DNA of 64,000 bases from Augochlora pura (GCF_028453695.1 NC_135778.1:8802244-8866243), one strand, 5' to 3'. Shown: positions 32,320-44,350, numbered from the stretch's first letter. The notes: generated by a model from the letters alone, not told the origin. Translations and numbers: made by a program.

Positions 32320-32340
32320 GGGGGGGGGGGGGGGGGGGGG
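32320..32340 (+). repeat. Poly-G tract (21 G, then A, then 7 G)
   Basis: A long guanine run flanked by tgga and aggggggg. G-quadruplex-capable; length uncertain in any assembly. Confidence 0.95.
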
Positions 32341-32501
32341 AGGGGGGGTGTCTTATTGTCGGACGGGAATTGCTAATTTGTCAGTCTTCGGCTGGTATCG
32401 GAGAGATTGTTCTTTCTGCTCGCGCGACCAGCCCCGCGGTACCACCCTGATTGCATTCCACGGCACCGAACTACACCCTCGATGCCTGATACGGTGACGT
32501 C

Positions 32502-32580
32502 CCGCTGAATGTCGTCGCGTTGCTGTACCGCGAATGACGTTATGCTGCTGTACCGTGAATGTCGCGACGCTGTTGATACG
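32502..32580. repeat. ~25-bp minisatellite, 3 copies
   Basis: Three units near gaatgtcgcgttgctgtacc. GC-rich short tandem triplication. Confidence 0.7.
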
Positions 32581-32682
32581 GTTCTGAAATTTAAGAATTT
32601 TCTCGCTATGTTAGTGGTGAAGTAAGCTGGGATAGGTGAACGTGGGTGGTTTTTAGGTGGCTTTGTTGGATGGAATTTTGCT

Positions 32683-33028
32683 CTCTCTTTTTTTTTATCT
32701 CTCTTTCTCTCTCACATACCCTCTCCCTAGTTCTCCCTTTCTTTTCCTATATTTCTATATTTCTTGCTCTCTTTCTTTTTTCTTTTTCTAAGTTTATCTG
32801 TACCTCTATCTCTCACTATAATATCTCTCATTCTCCCATCTGTCTCTCACACACCTTCTCTCTCTTTATTTCTTGCTTTCTTTCTTTTTCTTCTTCTCTA
32901 AGTTCATCTGTACTTCGATCTGTCTCTATCTATAATATTTTCATATGTCGCCATCTCACTCTCTTCTCTCTCTCTCTCACACAATTTATCTATCCATCCA
33001 TCTATCTATCTATCTATCTATCTATCTC
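32683..33028. repeat. CT-rich tract ending in (CTAT)n
   Basis: Interrupted CT-rich sequence with 'ctttctttttcttcttctctaagtt' style duplicated segments near 32770-32800 and 32875-32910, ending in about seven CTAT units (32999-33026). It explains the Ser/Leu/Phe ORF at 32646-33044. Confidence 0.85.
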
Positions 33029-33344
33029 ACAAAAGATATCCTGAACTACAAAAACAATTCCCAAGCTTGAAAAATAGTGTCTCGTCTACAATGGAATGCG
33101 ACAACGACACATTATACAATTAAATTATCACTCCCGGTACATTACACGTTGCTCGACTTTCCGCAACAATCGCGAGGCGCAAACAATCTTCACAAATAAA
33201 CCACGGATCGGTGAGAGACAACCGGGAGACCGTGGAAGGGTTAAAGGAGCAAGTCGAACGGACTTTCACGCGAGCATTCTCCCCGACTGACGACATAACA
33301 ATCTGTATACGGACCGCGGTACTTTCATCATTTTTGCCGAACTC

Positions 33345-33393
33345 CATCATTCGAACTCCTTCATTTGGACTCCTTCATTTGGACTCCTTCATT
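33345..33393. repeat. 15-bp triplicate (tttggactccttcat)
   Basis: Three near-identical 15-bp units, codon-phase length. Confidence 0.8.
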
Positions 33394-33575
33394 CAGCGTT
33401 TCCGCTGTTCGCTGCGCGCGTTATAATTGTCGTCGCGAACTGCGACGCGCTTCATCCGAGCATCGAGCGGGTAGATGAGCTGCGCGCGGAGAGCGCGGCC
33501 GAGGACGCGGCACGGAATTCCTGCGGACGCAGGTGCATCTTGTGGCTCGTGGCCGAGGAAGGAAAGAAGGCAGCA

Positions 33576-33940
33576 ACGGTAGAAGAAGAAGAAGAAGAAG
33601 AGGAGGAGGACGAGGACGACGAAGACGAGACAGGAGTCGAGTTCAGGGGACTTGGAGGTCGTTTCGTTGGTAGGCGAGCATCGCGGCCAGGTTACCGGCT
33701 CTACGATACAGATACATAGGCGTCGGGAGGCTGCGCCGAGAAAAAGAGAAACAGATCCGCGAGAAGACGGCGAAAGAAAGACAGAGACAGATACAGAAAC
33801 AGAGAAAAAGAGAAAGAGAGAACGACACGGAGAGTGAAAGAGAGAGAGAGAGAGGAAGACAGAGAAAGACAGACTGACACAGAGAGTAAGAGAGAGAGAG
33901 AGAGAAAGAGTGAGAGGGAAAGAGAGGAAGGGGTAGAGGG
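33576..33940. repeat. Purine-rich tract: (GAA)n, (GAG/GAC)n, then (GA)n
   Basis: Trinucleotide purine repeats at 33578-33632, then GA-rich runs at 33760-33940 with 'gacagagacagata' units. Forward frames are Glu/Arg/Lys-rich; none is a recognised protein. Confidence 0.8.
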
Positions 33941-34404
33941 GAGGCGAGACGTCGGAGACGGAGGAAACGCAGAGATGCAGGATGCTAAAGAAGGCTAGCT
34001 CGAGCTAGCGACCTTCTAAGGCCGCGTCGACCGACTGCCTCGCCACTCTCTTCGGCTTTTTTCTCTCCTTCCTCGCCCGCTCCCATCCCCGGCGCTCCCC
34101 CTTCTGCCACCCTGCCCGCCTTCCAGCGCGCCCACTCTCCTCGGCCAGACATTTCTTACCTCGTTGACGATGAAAGGCATCGAGCGCATCGGCCGCGAAC
34201 GATGGAAACACGGAAAGCTCTCCTCCGGTTGCTCTCGCGGAGAGATCCTCGCCGCGAGGATCCTCTTTCCACCGGGTTGCCTGGCCGTCGTCAAAGAACC
34301 GACCGCGATCGCCTGGCTCCGCCTCGACGCGACCTTGTCACCCTCTTCACCTTCGTGCCTCCAACGCCTCGTCCTCGACTTCCTCCGCGTCCTCTGTCTT
34401 TTGT

Positions 34405-34660
34405 ATGCGCTCGTCCCCTGTCTTCTTCCTGTGCCAGTCTTCCGCGGCTTCCGTCCGATATTTTGAATCGGGAGCAACCATGCATCGAGACACCTCTCAC
34501 CCTGTTTTTTAGAGACTTCTCCGCGTCGTCCGTCTTCTTCCTGTGCTCGTCTTCCGCACCTGGAGACACGGGTTCCTTCCGAATATTTTGAATCGGCAGC
34601 AACCATGCTTCGAGATACCTTGTCCCCTGTCCTTTAGAGACCTCGAGGAGGCCTCTAGAG
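34405..34660. repeat. ~125-bp direct tandem duplication
   Basis: The landmark attttgaatcgg.agcaacc starts at about 34460 and again at about 34585. The flanking order is shared (cttcttcctgtgc, cgtcttccgc, attttgaatcgg, aaccatgc.tcgaga, cctgt..tttagagac). The two copies differ by substitutions and small indels. Confidence 0.75.
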
Positions 34661-35390
34661 AAATTGGGGAGCACGGTGCTGTAGATGATTGTAGGCGCTG
34701 TTCTAGGTAAGCGGTCCCGCAGGTGTGCTATTCGTTTTTGCTTCAGTGGAAGTTCGGAGCCGATGCACCTGGAACGAGGATTTCTTTGATAGATAAATCT
34801 ACTGTGAAGGTGTCTCTGTCGCGAAGGAAACGTGGGAGAATGATTATGTTTGCTCTGCGATGGTTTTTTCACGCTGTAAGGGAGTATCTGGATCGTGTTT
34901 TATCCGCCGATTTAGGGGAGCGGTGTTGGATACTGTGGGGTGAACGATTGTTGTGTCTTCAAGAGGGTTCTAAATTATATCGAATCATTTTTCTCTGAAC
35001 TTGAAATCTTCGCGATAATATTTTTTACTTGAATTCTTTTGCACTTTTCTTTTTTTTAAATGAGGAATTTTCGAGAGTTTGTTTTCCGCCATAATTAAAT
35101 TTATATTTATTGAATAGGATATGTGCATATCAAATTTCTTAATTCTTTTGTTTCATTTAAATTGGAACTATTTCATTCGGCTTTTTGGCAAAGTTGTTTA
35201 TCTGTGACGATGAACCAAAGGCACAGTAATTGGTCACAACACCGTATATGGCATTACTACTCTGGGAGTTAGGCGAGAGATTGCTATTTTCTTATATTAT
35301 TACAGCAGATTTACATTGTTCAGATTCAAAGAGGTGTATTTTATAATTCAAAAAGGGAAACTAGAAACTGAGCGAATTCTCAAATAGCAA
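34661..35390. other. Unannotated AT-leaning stretch
   Basis: A 91-codon forward ORF (34723-34998) has no recognisable domain. Otherwise AT-rich unique sequence. Confidence 0.4.
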
Positions 35391-35392
35391 AA

Positions 35393-35690
35393 GAACGTCT
35401 TTAAAACGTCTCGAATGTCCTATGAATGTCCTGGGAACGTCTTAGAAACGTCATGTGTTACAGATCAAGACGTCTTCAAGACACATCGAATGTCCTACTA
35501 ACGTCTTAAAAACGTCCTAAAAAGTCCTATCTTACAAATCAAGACGTCTCTTAGACGTTTCCAAGACATACCGCATTGCAAATCCATCCAACATCCGAAA
35601 CAAGACGCCTTAAAGACGCCAATTACACCGCGTAACACGTCCAGACCCAAAGCAGCCGTGAAATGGGCGTCCGTAAGACATCCGGTACAT
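35393..35690. repeat. GACGTC-palindrome dispersed repeat, copy 3 (expanded)
   Basis: At least four 'aacgtcttaaaaacgtc..tgtccta' modules precede the shared core (gacgccttaaagacgccaat, cgtaacacgtccagac, aaatgggcgtccgtaagaca, tccggta). The expanded module number differs between copies, as expected for internal tandem expansion. Confidence 0.68.
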
Positions 35691-35694
35691 CGCA

Positions 35695-37200
35695 GACCGC
35701 GTTGTATGCGCAAAGGTCAAATGTCGCGATCGTTCCCGGCTTATTTGGTCGGTGGGGTTCGGCAGACGGTCGCGATAAAGACGTATTATTTGTCAGGTGT
35801 CGGCCGTGGAAGCATTCGTGACTCGGTGTTCGATCCAATCTCGGCAAGAAAGCGACGATCGGCAAATTGATACAACGCGGCATGCAACAACCGCCGCCGC
35901 TAATAAAATCGTCCCCGGAGTTATTTCCGTTGAATCGCGTCGGGCCTGGCGGGATCTCCGCCGCGCGACGCTCGGCCGGCCCGGCGCGTGTAAGAAGCCG
36001 GGAGAGGACGATAGAGAAGGAAGAAGGTAGGAAAGCGACGCGAGATAGGCACGCGGGGAATTAAATTCAGCATCGGGCCGCGCGCCGCCTCGACCGATCG
36101 ATAATGACGGTAATAAAGTTTCGAAGTCAATGGTCACCCGAGAAAAGTGGCCCGATCGAATTGACACGGGGGATCGAGATTAAATCAACCGGACCCGGGG
36201 AAATTACAAGTTCTTACATCCAGGAAGGCGAGAAACTCCTGATTCTACCGGCTCGGGTCTTACTACTACCCGATCTATCTACTACTACTCGTCTTTCTTG
36301 CGAGTCGCGCGTCGCGCGCCTCCTTCGAGGGAGGTCAATTTAACTCTGCTTCAGAAGATTACCGTTCCTCGTGCTTACCTTACACGCTTAGCGGTATCAT
36401 CACCGCTCCGATCGCGTCGCGTATGTACGCCGAATTTTATTTTCAATAGACAGCGATGCCATTATATTAAATAAAAATTGTCTTCGAGGCGCAGGCAGTC
36501 AAACGCAATCTTTTATTCTTTCTTTAACAATTTCTGTACGTTTAAATTAATATGGCAATGTTCTAAGGTACTTTTAATTATGTTTTTATTTTTTAAAGAT
36601 GTTGAACGCGTTTTCTTTTTACTGCCAGGTTTGAAAGTTATTTGATAATTTATTTTTTAGTAACTGTGACTTTAAACGAAACTAATTGTTTTTTCTTTGG
36701 TTAATTATTCAAGTTTTAAACATATCTAAAAATTTATATATCTCTTAATTATTATATTACGTGTCGATACATTGAATTAATTATTTTACTTCAGAAATGC
36801 CGTGAAAATAATGAAGATTAAATATTTGTCAAGAAAACCGCCGGTCATCGAATAACAAATCTTTATCAAACATCACCTCTTCAGTATCCCCGAACTCGGC
36901 GTCTACGCGTAGCCGATTTTTACTTAATTTACACGATTTAACAATGCCTCCGACATAAAGCAAAAATAACGAAACAATCTACTATTGTTAGTTACCACGG
37001 CAGCATGAAATTTATCTCCGCTCAGTCCGACGGAATTTATTAATGTCCAAAGCAGTCCAAGACGAGTTCCTCTCCGATTCGATCGTCCGCGCGCGGTGAC
37101 TCTCCGTCGCGTAAACATTCCCAGTCTAATTATTATTGTCACGTTCCCCATAACTCTTTCGACACGCGGCACGTTTTAGCGATCCAACGACATCTTCTTC
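35695..37200. other. Unannotated; GC-rich, then AT-rich
   Basis: Positions 35700-36420 are GC-rich with overlapping ORFs on both strands. 36420-36900 is AT-rich. 36900-37200 is mixed. No recognised gene. Confidence 0.42.
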
Positions 37201-37222
37201 AATCGTCGTTATACGGCGAACC

Positions 37223-37264
37223 GTATATACATATATATATATATATACATATATATATGTATAT
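37223..37264. repeat. (AT)n with ATAC interruptions
   Basis: Alternating tatata/tacata run, self-complementary and able to form a cruciform. Confidence 0.88.
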
Positions 37265-37605
37265 GGCGTTAGGAAAGCTCTCTTCCGCAATAAAGTCGAC
37301 TATTAAGTGTCATTAAGGCCTTGAAATACTATGGAGAAGTATTAATGCCACGGCGCGTAATGGACGGCCGGGATACGTTTTCCAACCAGAGGGGGGGAGG
37401 GGAGAAAAATTAGATTCCGCAAAGGTCGCGCGTCGCCGTCTTTGCAGCGCGCCGTTGCGCGAATAACCGGCGTTATATTAATGGATCGTTAACCGTTCGT
37501 CGCGGGTACGAGAAAAGCGTACGTGGTTTTTCGATTTTGGAACGGGATATTTAAAAATTTCGGACGGTAGAGGGAATATAGGGCGATTTTTGCCATTCTC
37601 GGTCC

Positions 37606-37863
37606 GTGGATATGGAGTTTTATTTTATTAGAGTAGTATTTTATTTAGTAGTATCTAGTATTATTGAAATAGTATTTTATTTAGTAATATTTAGCATTAT
37701 TACTGCAGTATTTTATTTAGTAATATTTAGTATTATTAAAATAGTATTTTATTTAGTATTATTTAGTATCATTAGACTAGTGCTTTATTTAGTATTATTC
37801 AGTATCATTAGACTAGTGTTTCATTTAGTAGAATTTAGTACTATTAGAGTAGCATTTTATTAG
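37606..37863. repeat. 36-bp minisatellite, ~7 copies, open in one frame
   Basis: Exact 36-bp units near gtattttatttagtatt..tagtattatta. A forward frame is open through the whole array and reads a 12-residue Val/Phe/Tyr/Leu/Ile repeat (VFYLVxFSIIxx) for 85 codons. It is probably a repeat by-product, because period and frame coincide, but the frame is unusually clean. Confidence 0.85.
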
Positions 37864-38685
37864 CGTAGCACAAAAGACGAACTGGCGTGAAGCTTGTATC
37901 TAGTAATATCACTTTACTTTCCGAAATATAAAACTTTACAATCATAATTTATTTTTTTAAATATTATAGTCAAATAGAAACATAACCTTAACAAAAGTAA
38001 CTTGTGTGAAGTATGAAATCAAAGTATATACATATTATATTATGAACGTATATGCAACGCTCTTCGTATAATATATGAATGGTCATTCTTCGAGGGCGTA
38101 CAGATACGGCTGTCGCGACGTAGCGAAAGGGTTAAACGATGCCGTGGCGGATCGGCCGGCGTTACGGCTAACAAGGACGCGCGTGAAACGAGGCGCGAAT
38201 ATCGAGTCCGATCGATCGGCCATCGGGATGATGATCGAGAGGGCGATCCGGAAGACGACCGCAGAGAGAGAAAGAGAGAAAGAAAGAGGGAGAGAGAGAG
38301 AGGAGCTGGAAAAATCGGCGAGTAACGGCGCGCCGCGCGGCGAATCTGGAATTTCGCTCACGTTATCGGCCGAGCCGGTGGATACGTTTCTTGAAAGTCG
38401 TGGAAGCGAATAAAAATGCATCCGCGTTGCAATCACCTTTCACACCGGTTCACCTTGTACGTCCAACGTAACGGAATATTATTAAACGATCATTCCTGGA
38501 ATGCCTGGCCGCGCGAGCCGCCGCCGCCGCCGCCGCCGCTAATCTTTACCCGATAAAGCCGCGTTAATTCTAATTACGCGCGCGTGCGCGACCCGCTCCG
38601 CGTACCCCTGCGCGCCCCCTCACTTTTGCTTTCCCTGCGTCCTTCGCCGATCTCGGTTCCTCTTTCGTGCCCGAATCGGTCGTTT
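37864..38685. other. Unannotated; AT-rich then GC-rich with simple repeats
   Basis: A GA tract lies at 38263-38305 and (CCG)n at 38519-38540. Two overlapping ORFs on opposite strands (38075-38436) have no domain. Confidence 0.42.
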
Positions 38686-38689
38686 TTAA

Positions 38690-38850
38690 CCCTTTGTATT
38701 CGACCGGTGACTCCGAGGCACCGCTAATATTGTTCCAGCAGGTTTCAAAATGATCTTTGTATTAACAAAGTTTGGATTTCAAACAATTTTTTAGAGTGAA
38801 ACTGTTGGCATGAATCATGCGAGTCAATTTTAATGGATTTCGATGGGTTA
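38690..38850. mobile_element. piggyBac-like MITE, right end lost
   Basis: TTAA (38686-38689) followed by CCCTTTGTATTCGACCGGTG and gaggcaccgctaatattgtt, aligning with the first ~160 bases of the copy at 15879-16123 (shared ccgctaa.att.tt, caaaat, aactgtt..ca, gagt.a.tttt). No right terminus or second TTAA follows in register. Confidence 0.6.
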
Positions 38851-39134
38851 ATCGTTTGAAATATTAGGAGACGTGGAAATTTCGGTGCCCTGCATTAGGT
38901 AAAGTTCTAAGGAATTTTGTTATTCGGCTATTTTTGATGTAGCAGAATCACGTGCAATGTTAAATTGTGTGGGAATAAATGGCACAAAAAAGGCTAGATT
39001 TTTGAGGTCGATTTTGACTGGATTTAATTGTATAATGTACTTAGGTAGTTTTTAATTGATTTAATTAATTATCGTGGTTTCCAGAAAGTTAATAGGAAAT
39101 AATATGAAGATGAAGATTTAACACAGCAACCGTA
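38851..39134. other. Unannotated AT-rich spacer
   Basis: AT-rich, no ORF and no repeat recognised. Confidence 0.4.
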
Positions 39135-39138
39135 TTAA

Positions 39139-39377
39139 CACTTTACCAACCGGTAGCCTATAAATCGGTTTTTAATACCTCGAACGATAACCTGTAAATC
39201 GGTTGTCATGGTAACCAATAAATTCAATATCTATTATTGAGATAAACTACCGTAAACTTCAATATTATTGCATAATTATTTAAAGATCGAATATCTTTCG
39301 CGATTAATACAATTATTAGAATCGAAAACGTAACATTGAGCAAAATTTTTACGACCAAATCCTCGGTCGCTAAAGTG
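39139..39377. mobile_element. TTAACACTTTA-family MITE
   Basis: Flanked by TTAA (39135-39138 and 39378-39381). The left end is CACTTTACCAACCGG and the right end, reverse-complemented, CACTTTAGCGACCGAGG. It contains repeated 'tataaatcgg/tgtaaatcgg' motifs near the left end and shares order with 9227-9444. 239 bp, non-coding. Confidence 0.7.
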
Positions 39378-39381
39378 TTAA

Positions 39382-40450
39382 GGAACCGAAGTTGGGCAAT
39401 CGGGCCTCATAATGAAAACCGCGAAGCACCGGTTGTAAAACGGCGGGCCGGGCGCGCGCCTCGCCGCGAAGATTTACTACGGTGACGCGACAGGTTTTAT
39501 TGCTGTCATTATCGACCAATGTATCAGCTCGCGCATTCAGTCCATCAATAAAAGAAGGGGGGTGACCGGAGGAGGGTGGGGAGCGCAGGCCGTGGCGGCG
39601 CGTGGTCGTTAAAGTTTCCGAGAAGTTCGAGGTTGCGCGCGCTCGCGAGCCGGCCGGCCGGGAAATTCGCTAAATAGCGGCGCCGACGCGGCCTTGTTAT
39701 TGCTGTTATCCGTCGCCGTAATCGATTGATAAATGCTATGCGGCACCAAAACAACCGGGCGCCGTGTCCGGACTCGAAATGCGCTCGGGAGGACATTCCG
39801 TATTCGAAATGTCGCCGGTTATGGCTCCGGCGACTGCCATTCCGCGGCCGAAAATTTGGAGCACCTTGCGATCGTCCTCGATACCGTGCGATCTTGCTTC
39901 TTCCATTTGGGCCCCGCTATCATCGATTAGGCTGGCATTAGGTGACCGATGTTGCCCAGTGTGTCTGTCGACTTTAACCACCTCGAACTTGATTTCATAA
40001 TGAATTGTTGCCGTTCGCATTTGTTTGCGAAGGCAGTGCTGGTTATTCAGCGCTTTCGAATGGAGGCACGTGTTTGCTGGAAAAGTCTCTATTCACGATG
40101 ACTTCGAAAGGCGTTTGTTAGTTTTGTGAGAGAACAACAGTCTGTTCTAAGTTGAAGTAGTTGCTACTTGCGATAAGGAACATTTTCATTACTTTGAACA
40201 TTGTGTTGGCTTCTGTTTAGTTGAATTAATTGAAACTGAAGAATTAATTTAAAGACATAATCGAAAGGTAATGGATTACAGACGATCCAGAGAAAGGTCA
40301 AATAACACGTTTCTTTTCTTACTATGAAATAATAGATTCGCTCGTAATGGGTTTTTTAATCTTGGTGCATTGCGTTGGCAAATGAACGAAAAACTTTTAA
40401 TGAAATATCAAACTGCGTTAGTTTGAGTAACTTCAATTCTCCGAGGTCTG
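39382..40450. other. Unannotated; GC-rich then AT-rich
   Basis: Short overlapping ORFs on both strands between 39545 and 40020 have no recognised product. Confidence 0.42.
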
Positions 40451-40451
40451 T

Positions 40452-40540
40452 TAAAATATATATAAGTATAAATATAAATATAAAATATAAATATAAAATA
40501 TAAACATAAAATAAAAATATAAAATATAAAATATAAAAAT
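40452..40540. repeat. (AAATATA)n low-complexity array
   Basis: Alternating 'aaatataaaatat' units. A reverse Tyr/Ile/Phe ORF is a by-product. Confidence 0.85.
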
Positions 40541-40958
40541 CGCAGCATGCATAAAAAGTTAAGCAAAAGGTGGAGTTTTTTATCTAACCTCAAAGAGTAA
40601 AACGTGAATAAAGGTCGGATGAATCATGAATTAAATTGACGCGTTAAAAGACAATGAACAGAACGATCACTTATAGTTTCATGGATTCTTTACGGTCCGC
40701 CAAAGTCAGTCTGAAATTTCAGGAAATTTTAGGACGGTCCGACGACAGATTTAATGACATACAACTGGTCGGAACAAACGGGAGCGTAACCCCCGGAAAA
40801 TATGCGCCGTTAACCCGACTTTTATTGCGCGTCGCCAACAAAATTCGGGAACGCTCTTAGAATTTTATTCCATTCATTTCGTCGCGTCTTAACACGTTTC
40901 ATTATTAAAACCGTGCCTCACCGTCGACAATTATCCAAACCGATCGAATTATCAATCG

Positions 40959-40976
40959 GCGCGCGCGCGCGCGCGC
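40959..40976. repeat. (GC)9 dinucleotide tract
   Basis: Alternating GC for 18 bases, a potential Z-DNA segment. Confidence 0.9.
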
Positions 40977-41380
40977 CTCCGCCGCGTACCCGTTATCTGA
41001 CCGATAAAAAAAAAAGAAGAACACGTCCGTAACGCTTCGCTAATAATTGCGCAAGCCCCCGCGCGATGTTGTAACATCGCCGACTGACTTGTTGTTGTTT
41101 TTCCATTCTTCGGGCGGCGTGACACGCCGATACCGCGGTGCGCGTTCGCGTTCGAAAAATCGCGTATTTATAGGACCGCGGCGCGGCGGGAGAAGACTCT
41201 ATGCAAATACAGCGCCGGACACGCGCCGCAAAAAAGAAAAGTTCTCCGCATAAATTCGCCGCGAGTTCGACGGCGTGGCGATCGCGTAAAAATAGAACGA
41301 AAGCGCGTTGTTGGTCAACCTCGTTGTTCGAAGCCGCCTTACTTACAATCGATAATCGCGCCGCGATAAATTACACGGCC

Positions 41381-41403
41381 GGGGGGGGGGGGGGGGGGGG
41401 GGG
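41381..41403 (+). repeat. Poly-G tract (23 G)
   Basis: The longest of three guanine runs in the window, following acacggcc. G-quadruplex-capable. Confidence 0.95.
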
Positions 41404-41796
41404 CGATGGGGACAAATTAGATTCGCGACGCGGCGGGACGAAAGACTCGTTAAATTGTTAAATTGCGCTGAACAGCCGAGCGATGATTAATAAACATTAA
41501 AATGATTCAATTACGAAAACAACGCTTGGGTAAGAAGACAATTTATTTTTACGATTCCGCCTACGCCATTTCTGCCTGAAATCGCCTGCCCACGTCGCTG
41601 TGACTCCACTGACTCATTAATTAAATTAATTATTTAATATTTTACCACAGACGCATTTTTTCTTCCTTATTACAGCGAGTTGCGTCTCGTTCGACGAGGA
41701 GACATCGGACGCAACCGAGTCTCCATCGCGAAAAAATTCTTTCGGCTATCCATGCAATATCCATTAAATAATGCACAATGATGGATATATAATACC

Positions 41797-41872
41797 TGAT
41801 ACACAACTAATACTCTGCAATCATCAACAAGATCTAAAACCATCGTCTTCCATTTCTTCACAGAGAAATTCA
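41797..41872. repeat. Dispersed ~80-bp repeat, copy A
   Basis: Shares ordered blocks with 43812-43892: atacacaactaatactct, gcaatcat/acaataat, atctaaaaccatc, atttcttcacagagaa. No terminal structure is visible. Confidence 0.6.
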
Positions 41873-42307
41873 TTGAAAGAGCGAGGCTCGTTCAGTCGCC
41901 ATTTGCTGGCCACGTCGGCCCCCGCGCCACCATTTTGTCCGGCTATGCCAATTATACGGTATTGTACGGTCCCGGCGTCCTCGCAGCGCCCGCCGTCGGA
42001 TTTCATCTTTCCGTGTTCCATTTCCGTTCTACATGTTTCGCAGCACTTAAGCCGGGTCTCGACTACTCGACGGAACTCGAAGTTGGCAACTCGGTTGCAG
42101 GGATTAGCTGGTAATACATAAATTAGTGGCTCTCGCAACTTCGTAATGGATCTTCGGAAGAGGGTGCAGGGGCCCCCGGTGTCTTGATCTCCAGCACGTG
42201 AAACGAGCGACAGCTGTTCTCCTTCCGACCTTATTCCGTATTTATCCCGTGGCACCGTGCGAGAGAGCGTCGCGTCGCTAATCTCGTTGCCTGCTGGATC
42301 CTAGATC

Positions 42308-42374
42308 TCTCCCTCTCTCTCTCTCTCTGGCTCTCTCTCTCTCTTCGTCGCTCTCTCTCTCTCTCAGGCTCGCT

Positions 42375-42406
<32 letters not shown>

Positions 42407-42454
42407 CTTTGTGGCTCTCTCTTGATCTCTTTGTGGTTCTCTCTTGATCTCTTA

Positions 42455-42490
<36 letters not shown>

Positions 42491-42526
42491 TTGTCGCTCT
42501 TCTCTTACTGGCTCTCTCTCTCTGGA

Positions 42527-42561
<35 letters not shown>

Positions 42562-42652
42562 TTCTGTCTCTCTCTCTCTCTTTCTCTTTCTGTCTCTCTC
42601 TCTCTTTCTCTTTCTGTCTCTCTCTCTCTGTCTCTCTCTCTCTCTGGATCGA
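42308..42652. repeat. Long CT-rich tract with tctctttctctttctg units
   Basis: About 340 bases of (CT)n with interspersed ggct/gatctc and a late substructure of tctctttctctttctgtctc units. Forward Ser/Leu and reverse Arg/Glu ORFs (42422-42754, 42452-42679) are by-products. Confidence 0.9.
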
Positions 42653-42759
42653 CAAGAGCCGAGTCTCCTCGCGCAACACGAAAAAAGTCCGCCTGCCTAT
42701 CGTATCGATCCTGCAGCTGCTCGACCGTCTAGGAAATCATCTTCCTGCATGTAACGCGC

Positions 42760-43810
42760 CGTCGAGTAACGCCTTGAACTTATTATCTGTCGCCCGATGA
42801 TGGACGCGTCGATAGACTGAGACCGTTTATTACGGAACACCATCGACGATCGGCAAGAGATTTTCTTGGAGAACGTGTGTACGACCCGGCCGGGCCGCCG
42901 CTCGTACGGCCGAGAGAGTTTCTCTCGATGATAGGTGCTTTCTCCTCGGTGAACGCCGAAAGGGTGGCCTGGTGACTGCGTTTCCACCATGAAATGGAAC
43001 GGCACCAAGGTGAAACCCGGGTGTTTCGAATTTAATCGGCCACGAAAAACGCGATATCTCTCGACACGGAGCCTTTGGAATGCTGAAAGAATGGGCGAGA
43101 TAGATAGATAATAAAATTAGGTGTTTGTTTACCGCCAAATTATTATTTTTCAATGTTTGTAATATATTGTCTGAATTAATTGAAATTGTTGTTTGATGAT
43201 CGTGGAGTAGGTTGTGTGGATTTTATTAGTTTATAACAAAAATGGCTAAGGGAAATATAATGAAGACAAGAGAAGAATTTGAAAATAGTGTAGCATCAAT
43301 TTCACTGTCTTAACATCTCTTGCACTGTGATTTCCTTTATGGTTGCAGCGATTTGAATTTTCTTCGTGGTTCATTATTTGTTGGAAGAACGAAATAATTG
43401 ATGAATGTTGCACCCCTTTTAAGTTCTTTAATGATTGTGTATTAATAACGATGAAAGAGTATATTATTTCGGTTTAAATGAAGTAGATGATATACAGACG
43501 TATTAGACTTTGTTCAGAATCTCTATCACAAAACTATTTGTTTAACTAAATAATTCTAATGCTCTTTCACAATAGTAATTGACTGGATATTTAGTGAAGA
43601 GAAAATAATAGTAATTAAGATTATGAAAGCTAAGGTATTTTGTAGATAATATCTATCTATTATATTAATAATATACAATATATATAATATAATCTATGTA
43701 TTACATTATAATTTACGGTATATATAATATAGTATAATATAATCCATCTACCATATAAAAGATAAAATACTTTATAGATAACAACATCTATCTAATATCT
43801 ACCAAATATC
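42760..43810. other. Unannotated; GC-rich then AT-rich
   Basis: Reverse ORFs of ~105 codons at 42697-43153 lack domains. From 43150 the sequence is AT-rich. 'tagataatatctatct' and 'atagataacaacatctatct' at about 43645 and 43777 are near-direct repeats around an AT core. Confidence 0.4.
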
Positions 43811-43811
43811 C

Positions 43812-43892
43812 ACCTAATACACAACTAATACTCTACAATAATTTCAACATAATCTTAAATCATCCTCTGTAATTTCTTCACAGAGACTGAAT
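43812..43892. repeat. Dispersed ~80-bp repeat, copy B
   Basis: Second member of the pair with 41797-41872, in the same orientation, about 2.0 kb apart. Confidence 0.6.
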
Positions 43893-44350
43893 TCTTCTCG
43901 CTGAATAATTGTGCAGCGTGCAACATAGTAGTTTGAACAATTCAAACACCTAAACACGGCAGATCTCTAGTTGCACCTTGCGCCGCGTATCAACGGCAAC
44001 ATCGGCCGATGTTAATTTATCGCACAAGGAAATAGAGTAGAGATACCGTGCCCGAGATAAACCGTTCGAATAAACCACGGGAATTAGAACCGCGAATATC
44101 CTTCGTGTAAACCGGACGATAATTTCCATCGGCCGACTACATTTGTCAAGGAATAAACGATCGCGGATGAGAATGAAATCTCCGGCGAAACTGTTTGCCG
44201 CGTAAATCTCTAGATCGCGAATTACTTTGATCGTCGCTAAAAATTGAAAAAAGAAAAGAAATGCGTGTTAGGATACGTACAAGTTATGTCAGGTAGTATT
44301 TGCGAATCCAGTATATGTCTTCGACCGAGCCCAATATTCACCGAAGGTGT
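43893..44350. other. Unannotated spacer
   Basis: Mixed composition with no recognised gene or repeat. Confidence 0.4.
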
